Of a DNA stretch of 64,000 bases, positions 19,742-28,762 are shown piece after piece. The translations under genes and the position numbers were made by a program. Under the pieces are notes generated by a model, which saw only the letters and a list, made by a program, of their open reading frames with translations, made no database searches and had not been told where the DNA came from. Position 1 is the stretch's first letter. Every line of letters starts with the position of its first letter. The DNA lies in contig CAVUOA010000008.1 of assembly GCA_963742955.1 (NCBI GenBank), positions 1 through 64,000 on the forward strand. The letters run 5' to 3'. This DNA is from CAVUOA01 sp963742955 (GTDB taxonomy: Bacteria > Bacteroidota > Ignavibacteria > Tepidaquicellales > OLB5).

Positions 19742-19808
19742 TTCAATCACCATTCACCTTAAAATTTGGTTTATGTCAACATCTCCGAACGCCTTAGCTA
19801 TATGTTTT

Positions 19809-20678
19809 TCATTTATTCTGCCCTACAGTCATTTTATAAGCTATAGCAGCGTCGGGAAGCGGTTTCAAAGTATCCATTAAAATATTGTAAGTCCCCTTTT
19901 CAGACAGTTCGTCAGCAACTTTTTTAATTAAAGCTAAAGTGGCTTTCATCAGGCTTGACCCCAGGCTCAAACGGGCAACGCCTAAATCCTCCAGTTCATG
20001 TACAGAGGGCGGCAATCCTGCTGCATTTGCCGGATTTGAAAGTATATTAACAGGAGCATTAATTTCCTTAACTAAAATCCGAATTGTTTCTTTATCCCAA
20101 ACAGGCTGAACGAATACGCAGTCGGCGCCGGCTTCTTTGTATTTATTGCCCCGCATGATTGATTCGGCTAATTTTTCCTGCGGTGTACCTGTTGAAGTAT
20201 AAAATGAATCCGTTCTTGCATTAATAACTAAATGAAAACCGAGTGAATCCGATAATTCGCGGATGGCTGATATTCTTTCGCAAAATTCAGTTACATCAGT
20301 TAATTTTGGGCTTAAATTGATACTGTCTTCGATGTTTATTCCAACAATTCCGGTTGCAATTATTTTTTTAACAGATTCAATAATTTCATTTAAATTATTT
20401 CCAAACCCTGCTTCAAAATCCACTGTCACAGGAACCTTTACTGCATTTACGATTTTTGATACAGCTTCAATCAATTCAGATAGTTGTATAACCTGAACAT
20501 CGGGATAACCCATTGAAGCGGCTACTCCCATGCTTGTTGTTGCAACGGCTTTATAGCCGCATGCTTCAATTAATTTAGAGCTTCCGGTATCCCATGAGTT
20601 TAACAGTACCAGAATTTCTTTGTCATGGTGATATTTCAGAAACTTTTCGGCTTTTTCTTTTTGAATATTTGAAACCAT
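19809..20678 (-). CDS. Isocitrate lyase/PEP phosphomutase superfamily protein
   Basis: 289 aa TIM-barrel protein. Family features: LLNSWDTGSSKLIEACGYKAVATTSMGVA at the N-terminus, the metal-binding VTVDFEAGFG, GINIEDS, INARTDSF and the later RLSLGSSLM. The KKCGH-type catalytic loop of isocitrate lyases is absent. It belongs to the broad PEP mutase-like group (carboxyphosphonoenolpyruvate mutase, oxaloacetate decarboxylase, methylisocitrate lyase-like) whose substrates cannot be predicted. It likely cleaves or rearranges a C-C or P-C bond of a 2-oxo acid. It lies 27 bp from the DHFR-like gene in a run of accessory minus-strand enzymes. Confidence 0.85.
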   Translation of the reverse strand: MVSNIQKEKAEKFLKYHHDKEILVLLNSWDTGSSKLIEACGYKAVATTSMGVAASMGYPDVQVIQLSELIEAVSKIVNAVKVPVTVDFEAGFGNNLNEIIESVKKIIATGIVGINIEDSINLSPKLTDVTEFCERISAIRELSDSLGFHLVINARTDSFYTSTGTPQEKLAESIMRGNKYKEAGADCVFVQPVWDKETIRILVKEINAPVNILSNPANAAGLPPSVHELEDLGVARLSLGSSLMKATLALIKKVADELSEKGTYNILMDTLKPLPDAAIAYKMTVGQNK

Positions 20679-20705
20679 AATTGTTGTATTTTTTAAATTT
20701 TTAAT

Positions 20706-21260
20706 TCATCTCTTTAACGGCTCATAATAAAGAACTACAGCGCCGGAACCAAATGTTTTTGTTTTTAAGAGTTTAAGGTTAACCCTATCCTTCAAGTTTT
20801 TAAATAAAGTTAAGCCGTTTCCTAAAATAACCGGATGAACGCAAAGCCTGTATTCATCTATTAAGTCAAGCTGCGTAAAGGCTGCTATCAAACCCGGACT
20901 GCCGGCAAAAATATCTTTACCTGCCTGATATTTGAGTTCCGAAATTTCTTCTTTGATGACTTCCCTTTTCAATATTGTATTTTTCCAATTAATATCCCTA
21001 AGAGTGCGGGAGAAAACAATCTTTGGAATATTGTCTATTAATACTGCAAAATCATCTTCCGGTTTGTTTCCGGTAGGATTTTTTACAACTGATGGCCAAT
21101 AGCTTTCCATAAGCTGATAGGTAATCCTTCCGTACAAAAGGGCGCCTGCACTGCGCAGCATCTCATTATAATGTTCATGTAATTCATCATCTGCAATCCC
21201 AGCCGTATGGTCGCAAAACCCGTCAAGTGTCATATTGATTGCTGCAATTATTTTTCTCAT
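20706..21260 (-). CDS. Dihydrofolate reductase-like (RibD C-terminal domain) protein
   Basis: 184 aa. Family motifs: MRKIIAAINMTLDGFCDH at the start, LLYGRITYQLMESYWP, KIVFSRTL, DIFAGSPGLIAAF, DEYRLCVHPVILGNGLTLF. This group (YyaP/YwjB-like) shares the NADPH-binding DHFR fold and is often called 'dihydrofolate reductase family', but most members do not replace FolA. Substrate unknown. It is part of the minus-strand accessory gene run. Confidence 0.88.
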   Translation of the reverse strand: MRKIIAAINMTLDGFCDHTAGIADDELHEHYNEMLRSAGALLYGRITYQLMESYWPSVVKNPTGNKPEDDFAVLIDNIPKIVFSRTLRDINWKNTILKREVIKEEISELKYQAGKDIFAGSPGLIAAFTQLDLIDEYRLCVHPVILGNGLTLFKNLKDRVNLKLLKTKTFGSGAVVLYYEPLKR

Positions 21261-21302
21261 ATTATTTAACCGCTTATCTTAATTTATTTTTTAGAGAGCG
21301 TC

Positions 21303-21734
21303 TCAGTCTTCTATTGCTTCAATGCCCTGTTCTTTTAGTTTTGCCAACCCGCTCCTCATTAATTTAATTTGTTCGGGTGAATGGCTTTGCCAAACGGTAA
21401 CCTCTCCAACTATCTTAAAAGGATGTTTTGACCGGTATGACTTTGTTGGATTACCGGGAAATTTTTTATCAGTTAAATTTGGGTCATTCTCAATAGGTCC
21501 TGTTGGCTCTACTAAATAAATTCTTTCACGTCCTTCACCTGATGCAAGTTCAGCGCCCCAGATGGCAGCATCAAGGGTTGCCGTCAAATAAATATATTTC
21601 GCTTTTTTCTTATGCCCGTAATTTGAGTTAATGCCAATTTCGATATAGTCGCCAATCATTAAATCAGCTTTCGTACCGTGGAAGTAAGTCTGAGAAAAAA
21701 CGCTTTGTGCAGTTTCATTCGATTTTGTTTTCAA
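21303..21734 (-). CDS. arr: NAD(+)--rifampin ADP-ribosyltransferase
   Basis: 143 aa, close to the usual ~140. Arr transfers ADP-ribose from NAD to rifamycins and blocks RNA-polymerase inhibition. Recognised by YFHGTKADLMIGDYIE at the start (His19), KYIYLTATLDAAIWGAELA, RIYLVEPTGPIENDPNLTDKKFPGNPTKSYRS in the middle and IVGEV...W ending with GIEAIED. These match Arr-ms/Arr-2 motifs in order. No cassette attC site, integron or transposase is next to it, and its composition is like its neighbours', so it looks like a chromosomal environmental arr. Functional resistance is inferred only. Confidence 0.88.
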   Translation of the reverse strand: MKTKSNETAQSVFSQTYFHGTKADLMIGDYIEIGINSNYGHKKKAKYIYLTATLDAAIWGAELASGEGRERIYLVEPTGPIENDPNLTDKKFPGNPTKSYRSKHPFKIVGEVTVWQSHSPEQIKLMRSGLAKLKEQGIEAIED

Positions 21735-21773
21735 TTCAGTATCTTGACCCTGTTATTTATACAATAACGCCCA

Positions 21774-22250
21774 TTAGTCAATAGGTTCCCACAATTCAAT
21801 TTTATTGTCCTCTGCATCTAGAATATGAACAAACTTGCCATAGTCATACGTTTCTATAGAATCTAAAACAGTTACGCCTTCCTTTTTTAAATCTTCTACA
21901 AGCGCATCTAAATTTTCAACTCTGTAATTTATCATAAAGTCCCTGGCCGAAGGGTCAAAATACTTTGTTGTTTCGGGAAACGGACTCCATGTTGTTGAAC
22001 CCTTCTTATTTGTATCGCCTTCTTCCCTCCACTCAAATGTTGCTCCATAATCGCCGGCGTTTAAGCCTAAATGGGTCTTATACCATTCTTTTACTTTGGC
22101 GGGGTCTTTGCACTTAAAAAAGATACCCCCGATTCCTGTTACTTTTTTCATAGTTGTGTTAGAATTATTTTGTTTAGTAATTGCTGAATTGAATACAAAA
22201 CCGAAACAGAACGAAACAGCAAGCCCTATAATTAATATTATTATTTTCAT
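21774..22250 (-). CDS. VOC (glyoxalase/bleomycin-resistance fold) protein with N-terminal hydrophobic segment
   Basis: 158 aa. The first ~22 residues (MKIIILIIGLAVSFCFGFVFN) are a signal anchor or signal peptide, unusual for VOC proteins, suggesting membrane or periplasmic location. The rest is one VOC unit: GIGGIFFKCKDPAKVKEWYKTHLGLN, FMINYRVENLDALVEDLKKEGVTVLD and a C-terminal GKFVHILDAEDNKIELWEP with the typical Glu metal ligand. Substrate unknown. Confidence 0.82.
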   Translation of the reverse strand: MKIIILIIGLAVSFCFGFVFNSAITKQNNSNTTMKKVTGIGGIFFKCKDPAKVKEWYKTHLGLNAGDYGATFEWREEGDTNKKGSTTWSPFPETTKYFDPSARDFMINYRVENLDALVEDLKKEGVTVLDSIETYDYGKFVHILDAEDNKIELWEPID

Positions 22251-22438
22251 TTGTAAAATAATTAAAGTCTGTTAAATGGCTGATGCGCTTACGCACATTG
22301 TATAATATACGCATCGCGTAAATAAATTTCTATCAATTATTATAAAGAAATACTAAACTTGATATAAAAGAAATGCATGCTGCAGTGTTTTTTCTGTGGC
22401 GGTTCCTGATGAAATCCTGTTTGGTTTTTATATCCGCT

Positions 22439-23284
22439 TCAATTTGTTTCAGTCTTTAATCCGTCAGCGAATTTCTTCCATGAATGTTTAGGAATCCAAC
22501 TTAGCAGACATTTTGCATTATTAGTATTTAAAAGTGATTTAAATGGATTTAAAATATATTCGTTGTCACCTTTCCATTCCACACCGGGAAGTAATTTATT
22601 TACCAGTTCTAAACTTGACATCCCCGATGTTGTTATGTCATCAGCAGCTACCAGGAAGCAATTGAATCCATCAAGGTTTTTTGTTAATGACAGCAGGATT
22701 ACTTCAGCCAAATCCCTGATATCGATAAATGCTCCGTATTCCCAATAAGGCTCCCATTCATATGACGGGCGTTTTTTTCGTTCTTTACAAATTTTTAAGT
22801 ATGTTGAATCATCCCAAATACCGGGCGGTCTCAAACATATAATTGACATATCGTGAGACAAAGAAAAATATTTACACATGTCTTCAGATAGTTTTTTTGA
22901 AACAGAATAAGGAGTCTGCGGATGGCAGGGATAATCATCATCCAAAGGCAGATAATGAGGCTGACCTTCACCCTGGAAAACTCCGAGCGCATCGGTGCTG
23001 CTTATGTAAATAACCTTTTTAATACCCGTGTTCACCGAAGCCCAAAGAACATTCCATGTTCCCAATACATTTACATGCATTGTATCATACGGCGATTGAG
23101 TTTCAATTGCGGCAAGATGAATAATTGCATCACAGCCGGATGCTTTCTGGGTTAAAGATTCGATATTTAAAATATCAAGGTTATCTGCTATATCATACCC
23201 AATTGTTTTGATACCGTTACTATTCAGGTTTTTTTCGACTTCTTTTCCAACAAAACCTCTGTTTCCTGTTAATAGTACTGTCAT
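22439..23284 (-). CDS. NAD-dependent epimerase/dehydratase (extended SDR)
   Basis: 281 aa. Rossmann dinucleotide motif GNRGFVGKEV near the N-terminus, DAIIHLAAIETQSPYD, the serine region VIYISSTDALGVF and catalytic YSVSKKLSED (YxxxK). It belongs to the nucleotide-sugar epimerase/dehydratase-like class, but no partner sugar gene is adjacent, so the substrate is unassigned. Confidence 0.88.
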   Translation of the reverse strand: MTVLLTGNRGFVGKEVEKNLNSNGIKTIGYDIADNLDILNIESLTQKASGCDAIIHLAAIETQSPYDTMHVNVLGTWNVLWASVNTGIKKVIYISSTDALGVFQGEGQPHYLPLDDDYPCHPQTPYSVSKKLSEDMCKYFSLSHDMSIICLRPPGIWDDSTYLKICKERKKRPSYEWEPYWEYGAFIDIRDLAEVILLSLTKNLDGFNCFLVAADDITTSGMSSLELVNKLLPGVEWKGDNEYILNPFKSLLNTNNAKCLLSWIPKHSWKKFADGLKTETN

Positions 23285-23307
23285 ATTTAAATTAATTTTT
23301 ATTTTAT

Positions 23308-23883
23308 TTACACCTTCAGCACACCACGGAATCCCCTTGCGGCATAATAAGATTCAGCACCGTTATGATATAAAAACACTGTATCATACCTGCGGTCACA
23401 AAATAAGCCTCCGCCAAGCTTCCTTATGTTTGCAGGGGTTTTTATCCAGCTCGATGTTTTCAAATCAAATTTCCCGAGCTGCTGAAGTCCGCGGTATTCG
23501 TCCTCGGTTAACAGCTCAATTCCTATTGTTTCCGCCATATCAACAGCGCTGTCTTTCGGCTTAAATTCTTTTCTTGAATTCAACGCTTCGCGGTCATAGC
23601 AAAGACTCCTGCGTCCTTTGGGACTTTCCTCCGAACAATCGTAAAAAATATACTCGCCTGTCTTTTTATCCTGTCCTATAACATCCGGTTCACCGCCGGT
23701 TTTTTCCATTTCGTTTAATGACCAAAGTTTATCGGACTTGGCTTTAAGCTTCGCTTCTACCTTTGCCCAGTCAATACCTTTGTGGCGGTTCATGTTTTTA
23801 TCGAAACGGGTTTTTAATATTTTAAGCAGTTCTTCGCTTTGTTTTGATGATAACTCTTTTTTACCGGTGGTTTTATTTGGCAT
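23308..23883 (-). CDS. DUF4256 family protein
   Basis: 191 aa soluble protein. Recognised by LLKILKTRFDKNMNRHKGIDWAKVEAKL, MEKTGGEPDVIG, YIFYDCSEESPKGRRSLCYDREAL, and the C-terminal LGGGLFCDRRYDTVFLYHNGAESYYAARGFRG. DUF4256 members are widespread and uncharacterised. It is first in the minus-strand run of accessory genes, 23 bp upstream of the epimerase. Confidence 0.85.
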   Translation of the reverse strand: MPNKTTGKKELSSKQSEELLKILKTRFDKNMNRHKGIDWAKVEAKLKAKSDKLWSLNEMEKTGGEPDVIGQDKKTGEYIFYDCSEESPKGRRSLCYDREALNSRKEFKPKDSAVDMAETIGIELLTEDEYRGLQQLGKFDLKTSSWIKTPANIRKLGGGLFCDRRYDTVFLYHNGAESYYAARGFRGVLKV

Positions 23884-24143
23884 AACATTTAATATTATTT
23901 GTAAACGGATTTGAAATATAAGTGCAGGAATTTAAAAAGGCAAGTATTGGAAAGACATTTTTTTATGCCTGTTCATAGAACCCGGGAACGGAAGTGTGAA
24001 CTATCTAAAAATATTGATGACATAACTGCAATGACAGTAATGACAGTGAAATGGGGAAAGTTACAAATCTAAAATAAAATATAATAAATTTTCTCTTGGC
24101 ATATTATTTGAAGCATGTAAATAGCAATAAGGAGGTTCTCATT

Positions 24144-24869
24144 ATGAAAACTCTAAAAATAGTTTTTATTTTTTTAACTTTACTGTGTGTTAATAATATA
24201 AACTCACAGCCGCTTGTTGTTATTCACTTATTCGGAGGATATTCTTTGCCTGCTGCCGATTTGAGAGGAGATATTCCTGCTATATATGATACACTTACAT
24301 CAAGCTACAGGACAAAGAACGGCTTTAATTTCGGCGCTGACGGAAAATTAGCATTGGGAAAAACCAGAAATGTCAGGCTGGTATTTTCTATTTCCTATCA
24401 CGCATTTACAAATGTTGATGAAGTGGGGCCAAATCACCCGGGATTTGAACACATTAAAGTCTCCGATACACAAATGGGCTTAGGTATTGAACTCGCACTT
24501 GCGCCTAAAAATATGATTGACCCTTTTGTTGGCGCAGATATTATTACAAGTTTTTTTGGAGGCTCACGTAAATTTGATGTGCCCGATAGTCATTACCCAA
24601 ATGCTGATTTGAACGCCGCAACAAGGTACGGACTCGTAATTGGAGCAGGTATTGATTTTATGCTCTTCAAAAATTCAGGAGTTGGATTTGTAGTCGGCGG
24701 CAAATACCATTTCGCAAATATTCTCGGTAAAAAAACCGGAAACAGTATTTTTATAAATGATAATTTTGACCTGAATGATGAACCCGGCTCGAAGCAATTA
24801 AATTTTGCCAGCTTTTATGCAGGACTTACATTTAATCTCGGCGAACCGGTGAAATCGAAGAGAAAATAA
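24144..24869 (+). CDS. Outer-membrane beta-barrel protein
   Basis: 241 aa. The start is fixed by AAGGAGG (24129-24135) eight bases before ATG 24144; the open frame extends upstream to 24096 but without a site. A signal peptide (MKTLKIVFIFLTLLCVNNINSQ) is followed by alternating beta-strand patterns (VIHLFGGYSLP, NFGADGKLALG, VGFVVGGKYHFA, ASFYAGLTFNLG) like OmpA/OprF-type eight-strand barrels. The last barrel strand is followed by a basic tail (KSKRK) instead of ending in Phe. Likely a small outer-membrane protein; cargo unknown. Confidence 0.7.
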   Translation: MKTLKIVFIFLTLLCVNNINSQPLVVIHLFGGYSLPAADLRGDIPAIYDTLTSSYRTKNGFNFGADGKLALGKTRNVRLVFSISYHAFTNVDEVGPNHPGFEHIKVSDTQMGLGIELALAPKNMIDPFVGADIITSFFGGSRKFDVPDSHYPNADLNAATRYGLVIGAGIDFMLFKNSGVGFVVGGKYHFANILGKKTGNSIFINDNFDLNDEPGSKQLNFASFYAGLTFNLGEPVKSKRK

Positions 24870-24915
24870 AACAAAATATTAAAACGGTCAACCCCCGTAG
24901 GGGCAAATAAAATAA

Positions 24916-24940
24916 GGCACTTGCCTGAATGGCAAGTGCC
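24916..24940. terminator. Bidirectional terminator between the barrel gene and katG
   Basis: Perfect 10-bp stem GGCACTTGCC / GGCAAGTGCC with a TGAAT loop, A-rich before and T-rich after, between convergent genes. Confidence 0.85.
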
Positions 24941-24964
24941 TTTATAATTTACAGTTATTACAGG

Positions 24965-27152
24965 TTATTTTATATCAAACCTGTCATTGTTCATTACCTT
25001 GTTCCATGCGGCGGCAAAGTCGTTAACGAATTTCTCCTTTGCGTCGGAGCTTCCGTAAACTTCAGCCATGGCTCTCAGCTCTGAGTTTGAGCCAAATATC
25101 AAATCGGCTCGGGTTGCTGTCCATTTCAGCTTGCCTGTTTTACGGTCATGTCCTTCAAAGAGTTCCTCGTCCTTATCTTTTGTTTTCCAAACTGTTCCCA
25201 TATCAAGCAGGTTCACAAAGAAATCATTTGTCAGCTGTCCCGGGCGTTCTGTAAACACGCCGTGTTTGGAGCCGTCATAATTAGCATTCATAGCGCGCAT
25301 ACCGCCAACAAGCACAGTCATCTCAGGCGGAGTCAGCTTTAGCAATTAGCTTTATCAACCAGCAGTTCCTCGGTCGAGATTGCATATTTTGCTTTGCTGT
25401 AATTGCGGAAACCGTCTGCCGCGGGCTCAAGCACTGCAAATGATTCAACGTCGGTCTGCTCCTGTGAAGCATCCATCCTTCCCGGTGTAAACGGAACCTT
25501 AACATTATGTCCGGCATCCTTTGCAGCTTTTTCAATACCGGCGTTTCCTGCAAGTACAATTAGGTCTGCAAGAGAAACCTTCTTTCCGCCTGATGCAGAT
25601 GAGTTAAATTCTTTCTGAATGCTTTCAAGCTTATCAAGTACCTTTTTTAATTGCGGTGGATTGTTAACTTCCCAATCCTTTTGCGGAGCGAGGCGTATTC
25701 TTGCGCCGTTAGCTCCTCCGCGCTTATCCGAACCGCGGAAAGTTGAAGCGGAAGCCCATGCAGTCGATACTAATTCTGATACCGTTAAGCCTGAGCTTAA
25801 TATTTTTGCTTTTAATGCATCAATATCTTTTTCATCAACCAGCTTATGGTCAACAGCGGGAATCGGGTCCTGCCAAATCAGTTCTTCTTTGGGTACTTCG
25901 GGTCCTATGTAGCGCGCTCTTGGTCCCATATCACGGTGTGTTAACTTGAACCATGCCCGTGCAAATGCATCTGCAAATTCATCGGGGTGTTCCATAAAAC
26001 CTGCGTGAAATTTTTTCATAAGCGGGGTCAAACCTCAGCGAAAGGTCGGTTGTAAGCATTGTAGGAGCATGCTTCTTTGATTTATCAAACGCATCGGGCA
26101 CTGCTAGCTGCGCCGCCTTTAGCAACCCATTGGTTTGCGCCTGCGGGACTCTTTGTAAGCTCCCATTCATATCCAAACAGGTTCTCGAAGAAATTATTGC
26201 TCCATTTAGTCGGTGTTGTTGTCCATGTTACTTCCAGACCGCTGGTAATTGAATCACCGGCTTTACCGGAAGCGTATTTGCTCTTCCAACCGAGTCCCAT
26301 TTCTTCGATTGGGGCAGCTTCGGGTTCGGGACCCACAAGAGCCGCATCGCCTGCGCCGTGTGTCTTACCGAATGAATGACCGCCCGCTATAAGAGCAACT
26401 GTTTCTTCGTCATTCATAGCCATACGGGCAAATGTTTCGCGGATATCAATCGCTGCCGCAACCGGGTCGGGATTTCCGTTGGGACCTTCGGGGTTAACAT
26501 AAATTAAACCCATTTGCACTGCCGCAAGCGGGTTATCGAGGTCGCGTTCTCCCTTGTAGCGTTTATCGCCTTCCAACCATTTTGTTTCCGAACCCCAGTA
26601 AACATCCTCATCGGGTTCCCAAACGTCTTCACGTCCTCCGCCGAAACCAAAAGTCTTGAATCCCATTGATTCCAATGCCACATTACCGGCAAGTATTAAA
26701 AGGTCAGCCCATGATATTTTCTTGCCGTATTTCTGTTTGATTGGCCAAAGCAGTCTGCGCGCTTTATCAAGATTGGCGTTATCAGGCCAGCTGTTAATCG
26801 GCGCAAAACGCTGCTGTCCCTGACCTGCGCCGCCGCGTCCGTCACCGGTACGGTATGTGCCTGCGCTGTGCCATGCCATACGGATAAACAGCGGTCCGTA
26901 ATTACCGAAATCCGCCGGCCACCAGTCCTGTGAGTCTGTCATTAATTTTTTCAGGTCTTCTTTCAAAGCCTTATAATCAAGGCTCTTGAATTCTTCTGCA
27001 TAGTTGAAAGCTTTACCCATCGGGTCAGACAGGCTGGAGTGCTGGCGCAGAATGTTTAAGTTTAACCTGTTCGGCCACCAATCACGGTTTTTTGTTCCGC
27101 CGCCGCCGACGCTGTGAACGGGGCATTTGTTGTTGTTATTACTATCACCCAT
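24965..27152 (-). CDS. katG: Catalase-peroxidase (three frameshifts)
   Basis: Restored length ~729 aa, normal for KatG, a haem enzyme that destroys hydrogen peroxide. Distal residues Arg91, Trp94 and His95 are in RMAWHSAGTYR, the proximal histidine is in AGGHSFGKTHG, and the second-domain part (HRDMGPRARYIGPEVP ... LTPPEMTVLVGGMRAMNAN) is complete to AWNKVMNNDRFDIK. Frames change near 26110 (GANQWVAK / VPDAFDKSKKH), near 26025 (FDPAYEKI / FHAGFMEHPDEF) and near 25344 (ELLVDKA / LLKLTPPEM); the last looks like a missing base, the others like extra bases. It has no signal peptide, so it acts in the cytosol. A long palindrome resembling a PerR-type box lies ~150 bp upstream. Confidence 0.93.
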
Positions 27153-27592
27153 TTTATTATTTTATTTTATGTTATTAAATTAGATTTTGAAATATGCAGA
27201 TTAAAATATTATCAATTATCTGAAGTCATCAGGTTACTGAAGGTTTATAAACAGTTGTAATTGTGTGTAATACTAAATATGACAGGTATTGCTCTAATAA
27301 TACTAATTACATTATAATTATGTAATTAGTTCCTTGCTTTGCCTGGGCTGTGCTTTAATTTTAGAAATTAACCTTTTAATAAAAGATTGTAAAGGTTTAA
27401 ATCAATACTCTTATCACTCATAACTTTGTCCCAATACTTAGATTCATGCAAACTGAAATATGAATGTATTATCGGCAGGTTTGTTGATGAGGTTTAATTT
27501 GATGAATATTCCTGTTGAAGTGTAGATTTATATATATTTTTTAATTAACTTCCGTTCAATTAAATTTTAATAATTATTTCAGTTTAAATTCT
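27153..27592. other. Intergenic region between katG and a GRAM/PH-like gene
   Basis: 440 bp of AT-rich sequence between divergent genes; it must contain both promoters. The only structured element noticed is the palindrome at 27303-27329. No coding sequence was seen. Confidence 0.6.
27303..27329. promoter_or_regulatory. Possible PerR/Fur-family operator upstream of katG
   Basis: Perfect 10-bp arms CTAATTACAT / ATGTAATTAG separated by TATAATT. The core resembles the PerR box TTATAAT-N-ATTATAA, and PerR represses katG in several bacteria. The distance to the katG start is ~150 bp. Assignment is by inference. Confidence 0.35.
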
Positions 27593-27949
27593 ATGGCAAC
27601 AAAATTCCAGCTCGAGCCCGGTGAAAATGAAATTGACACCTGGACTATTCTTTACATTCCGCCAAAAGGAGGCAAGTACAACGGCAAGCTAACAGTGACT
27701 AATAAACGGCTGCTGTACGATGCTAAATTCGATGTTTCATTCGGCGGGATGATAGAAGAAACACTGTTTGTAAAATTCGGCTCTGAAGGTTACGTGGTTA
27801 TACCAAAGGAAAGAATCAAAAACACTGAGGTTAAAAAAAGCTTTCTCAGCAAAAAGGTAATTCTGACGCTCGATAACGGGGAAGTGCATACATTCGATTA
27901 TGGAGCGCTCAATGTTGATAAAGTAGCCGAAGCAATTAATCAGAAATAA
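27593..27949 (+). CDS. Small GRAM/bacterial-PH-like domain protein
   Basis: 118 aa, soluble. The order LEPGENEI... GKLTVTNKRLLYDAKF ... YVVIPKERIKNTEVKKSFLSKKVILTLDNGEVHTFDYG is the GRAM/bPH pattern (a strand 'l.vTnkRlly', then 'i.i..i..v....gl.....i.l..g....f'). Such domains bind lipids or act as protein scaffolds; nothing more specific can be said. It is upstream of the hydrolase gene on the same strand. Confidence 0.7.
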   Translation: MATKFQLEPGENEIDTWTILYIPPKGGKYNGKLTVTNKRLLYDAKFDVSFGGMIEETLFVKFGSEGYVVIPKERIKNTEVKKSFLSKKVILTLDNGEVHTFDYGALNVDKVAEAINQK

Positions 27950-27985
27950 TAGAATATTTCGTTTTTTCACTTAAATGCCGAATTT

Positions 27986-28663
27986 GTGCCTATTCAGTTA
28001 ACAAAAAAATCACTCAAGATAAAAGTATCCGAAAAAATCGGCAGTGTAAGCGCGATATACTACTCCCCTGCCAAAGCTAAGCAAGTACTTGTATTTGCTC
28101 ACGGGGCAGGGGCTGGTATGAAAAATAAATTCATGGAACAGGCTTCGCTTTGCCTTGCTGAACACGGGATAGCAACACTGCGTTTTAATTTTCCTTATAT
28201 GGAGAACGGAAAGAAAATGCCTGACACAAAACCTGTATGCGCGGCTGCTGTTAAGGCTGCTGTTGAGAAAGCTGCAAAGCTGAATCCAAAGCTGCCGGTA
28301 TTTGCAGGAGGGAAGTCGTTTGGAGGAAGAATGACATCAACCGCAGCATCAGAGGGATTACTTCCGGATGTTAAAGGAATTATATTCTTCGGATTCCCTC
28401 TCCATGCTCCCGGAAAACCTTCAAATGACAGAGCTGAACATTTATACAAAGTTGAAATACCGATGCTGTTCCTTCAGGGTTCGAGAGATGCGCTGGCAGC
28501 GCTTGATTTGCTTAAACCTGTAATAAAAAAAATCGGAAAGAAAGCAGAGTTATTTATTGTTGAAGGCGGTGACCATTCGTTCCACTGCCCCAAAGAATAC
28601 GGATTGAAAGATAGTGATGTGATTGAAATGCTGTGTAAGAAAGCTGAAGAGTGGATGGAGTAA
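27986..28663 (+). CDS. Alpha/beta-hydrolase (KANL3/Tex30-dienelactone-hydrolase type)
   Basis: 225 aa from GTG 27986, the first plausible in-frame start. Oxyanion region VLVFAHGAGAGM, nucleophile Ser111 in GGKSFGGRM, acid Asp168 in LQGSRDALA and His197 in GGDHSFH form a full triad. This is the short COG3571-like hydrolase family whose natural substrate is unknown. Confidence 0.85.
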   Translation: MPIQLTKKSLKIKVSEKIGSVSAIYYSPAKAKQVLVFAHGAGAGMKNKFMEQASLCLAEHGIATLRFNFPYMENGKKMPDTKPVCAAAVKAAVEKAAKLNPKLPVFAGGKSFGGRMTSTAASEGLLPDVKGIIFFGFPLHAPGKPSNDRAEHLYKVEIPMLFLQGSRDALAALDLLKPVIKKIGKKAELFIVEGGDHSFHCPKEYGLKDSDVIEMLCKKAEEWME

Positions 28664-28677
28664 TTGTTATTCCTGCG

Positions 28678-28696
28678 CCTGCCTGCTGCAGGCAGG
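28678..28696. repeat. CCTGCCTGC palindrome, copy A
   Basis: Perfect 9-bp arms CCTGCCTGC / GCAGGCAGG around one T, embedded in a wider inverted repeat TTCCTGC ... GCAGGAA. Two more copies are at 50537-50555 and 51169-51187. Likely a REP-like dispersed element; it may also end the hydrolase transcript. Confidence 0.75.
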
Positions 28697-28762
28697 AAAG
28701 CAGGAATCCGACAAACATATACAAAATAACAGAAACAATCAACCAAAGTAGACATGGTGAAT

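Noticed and set aside
21303..23883. Integron or transposon carrying arr and its neighbours
   Set aside because: No integrase, attC-like site, transposase or terminal repeats were found, and composition is like the surroundings.
25039..25949. Plus-strand ORFs opposite katG
   Set aside because: They are shadows of the KatG coding strand, which has clear family motifs.
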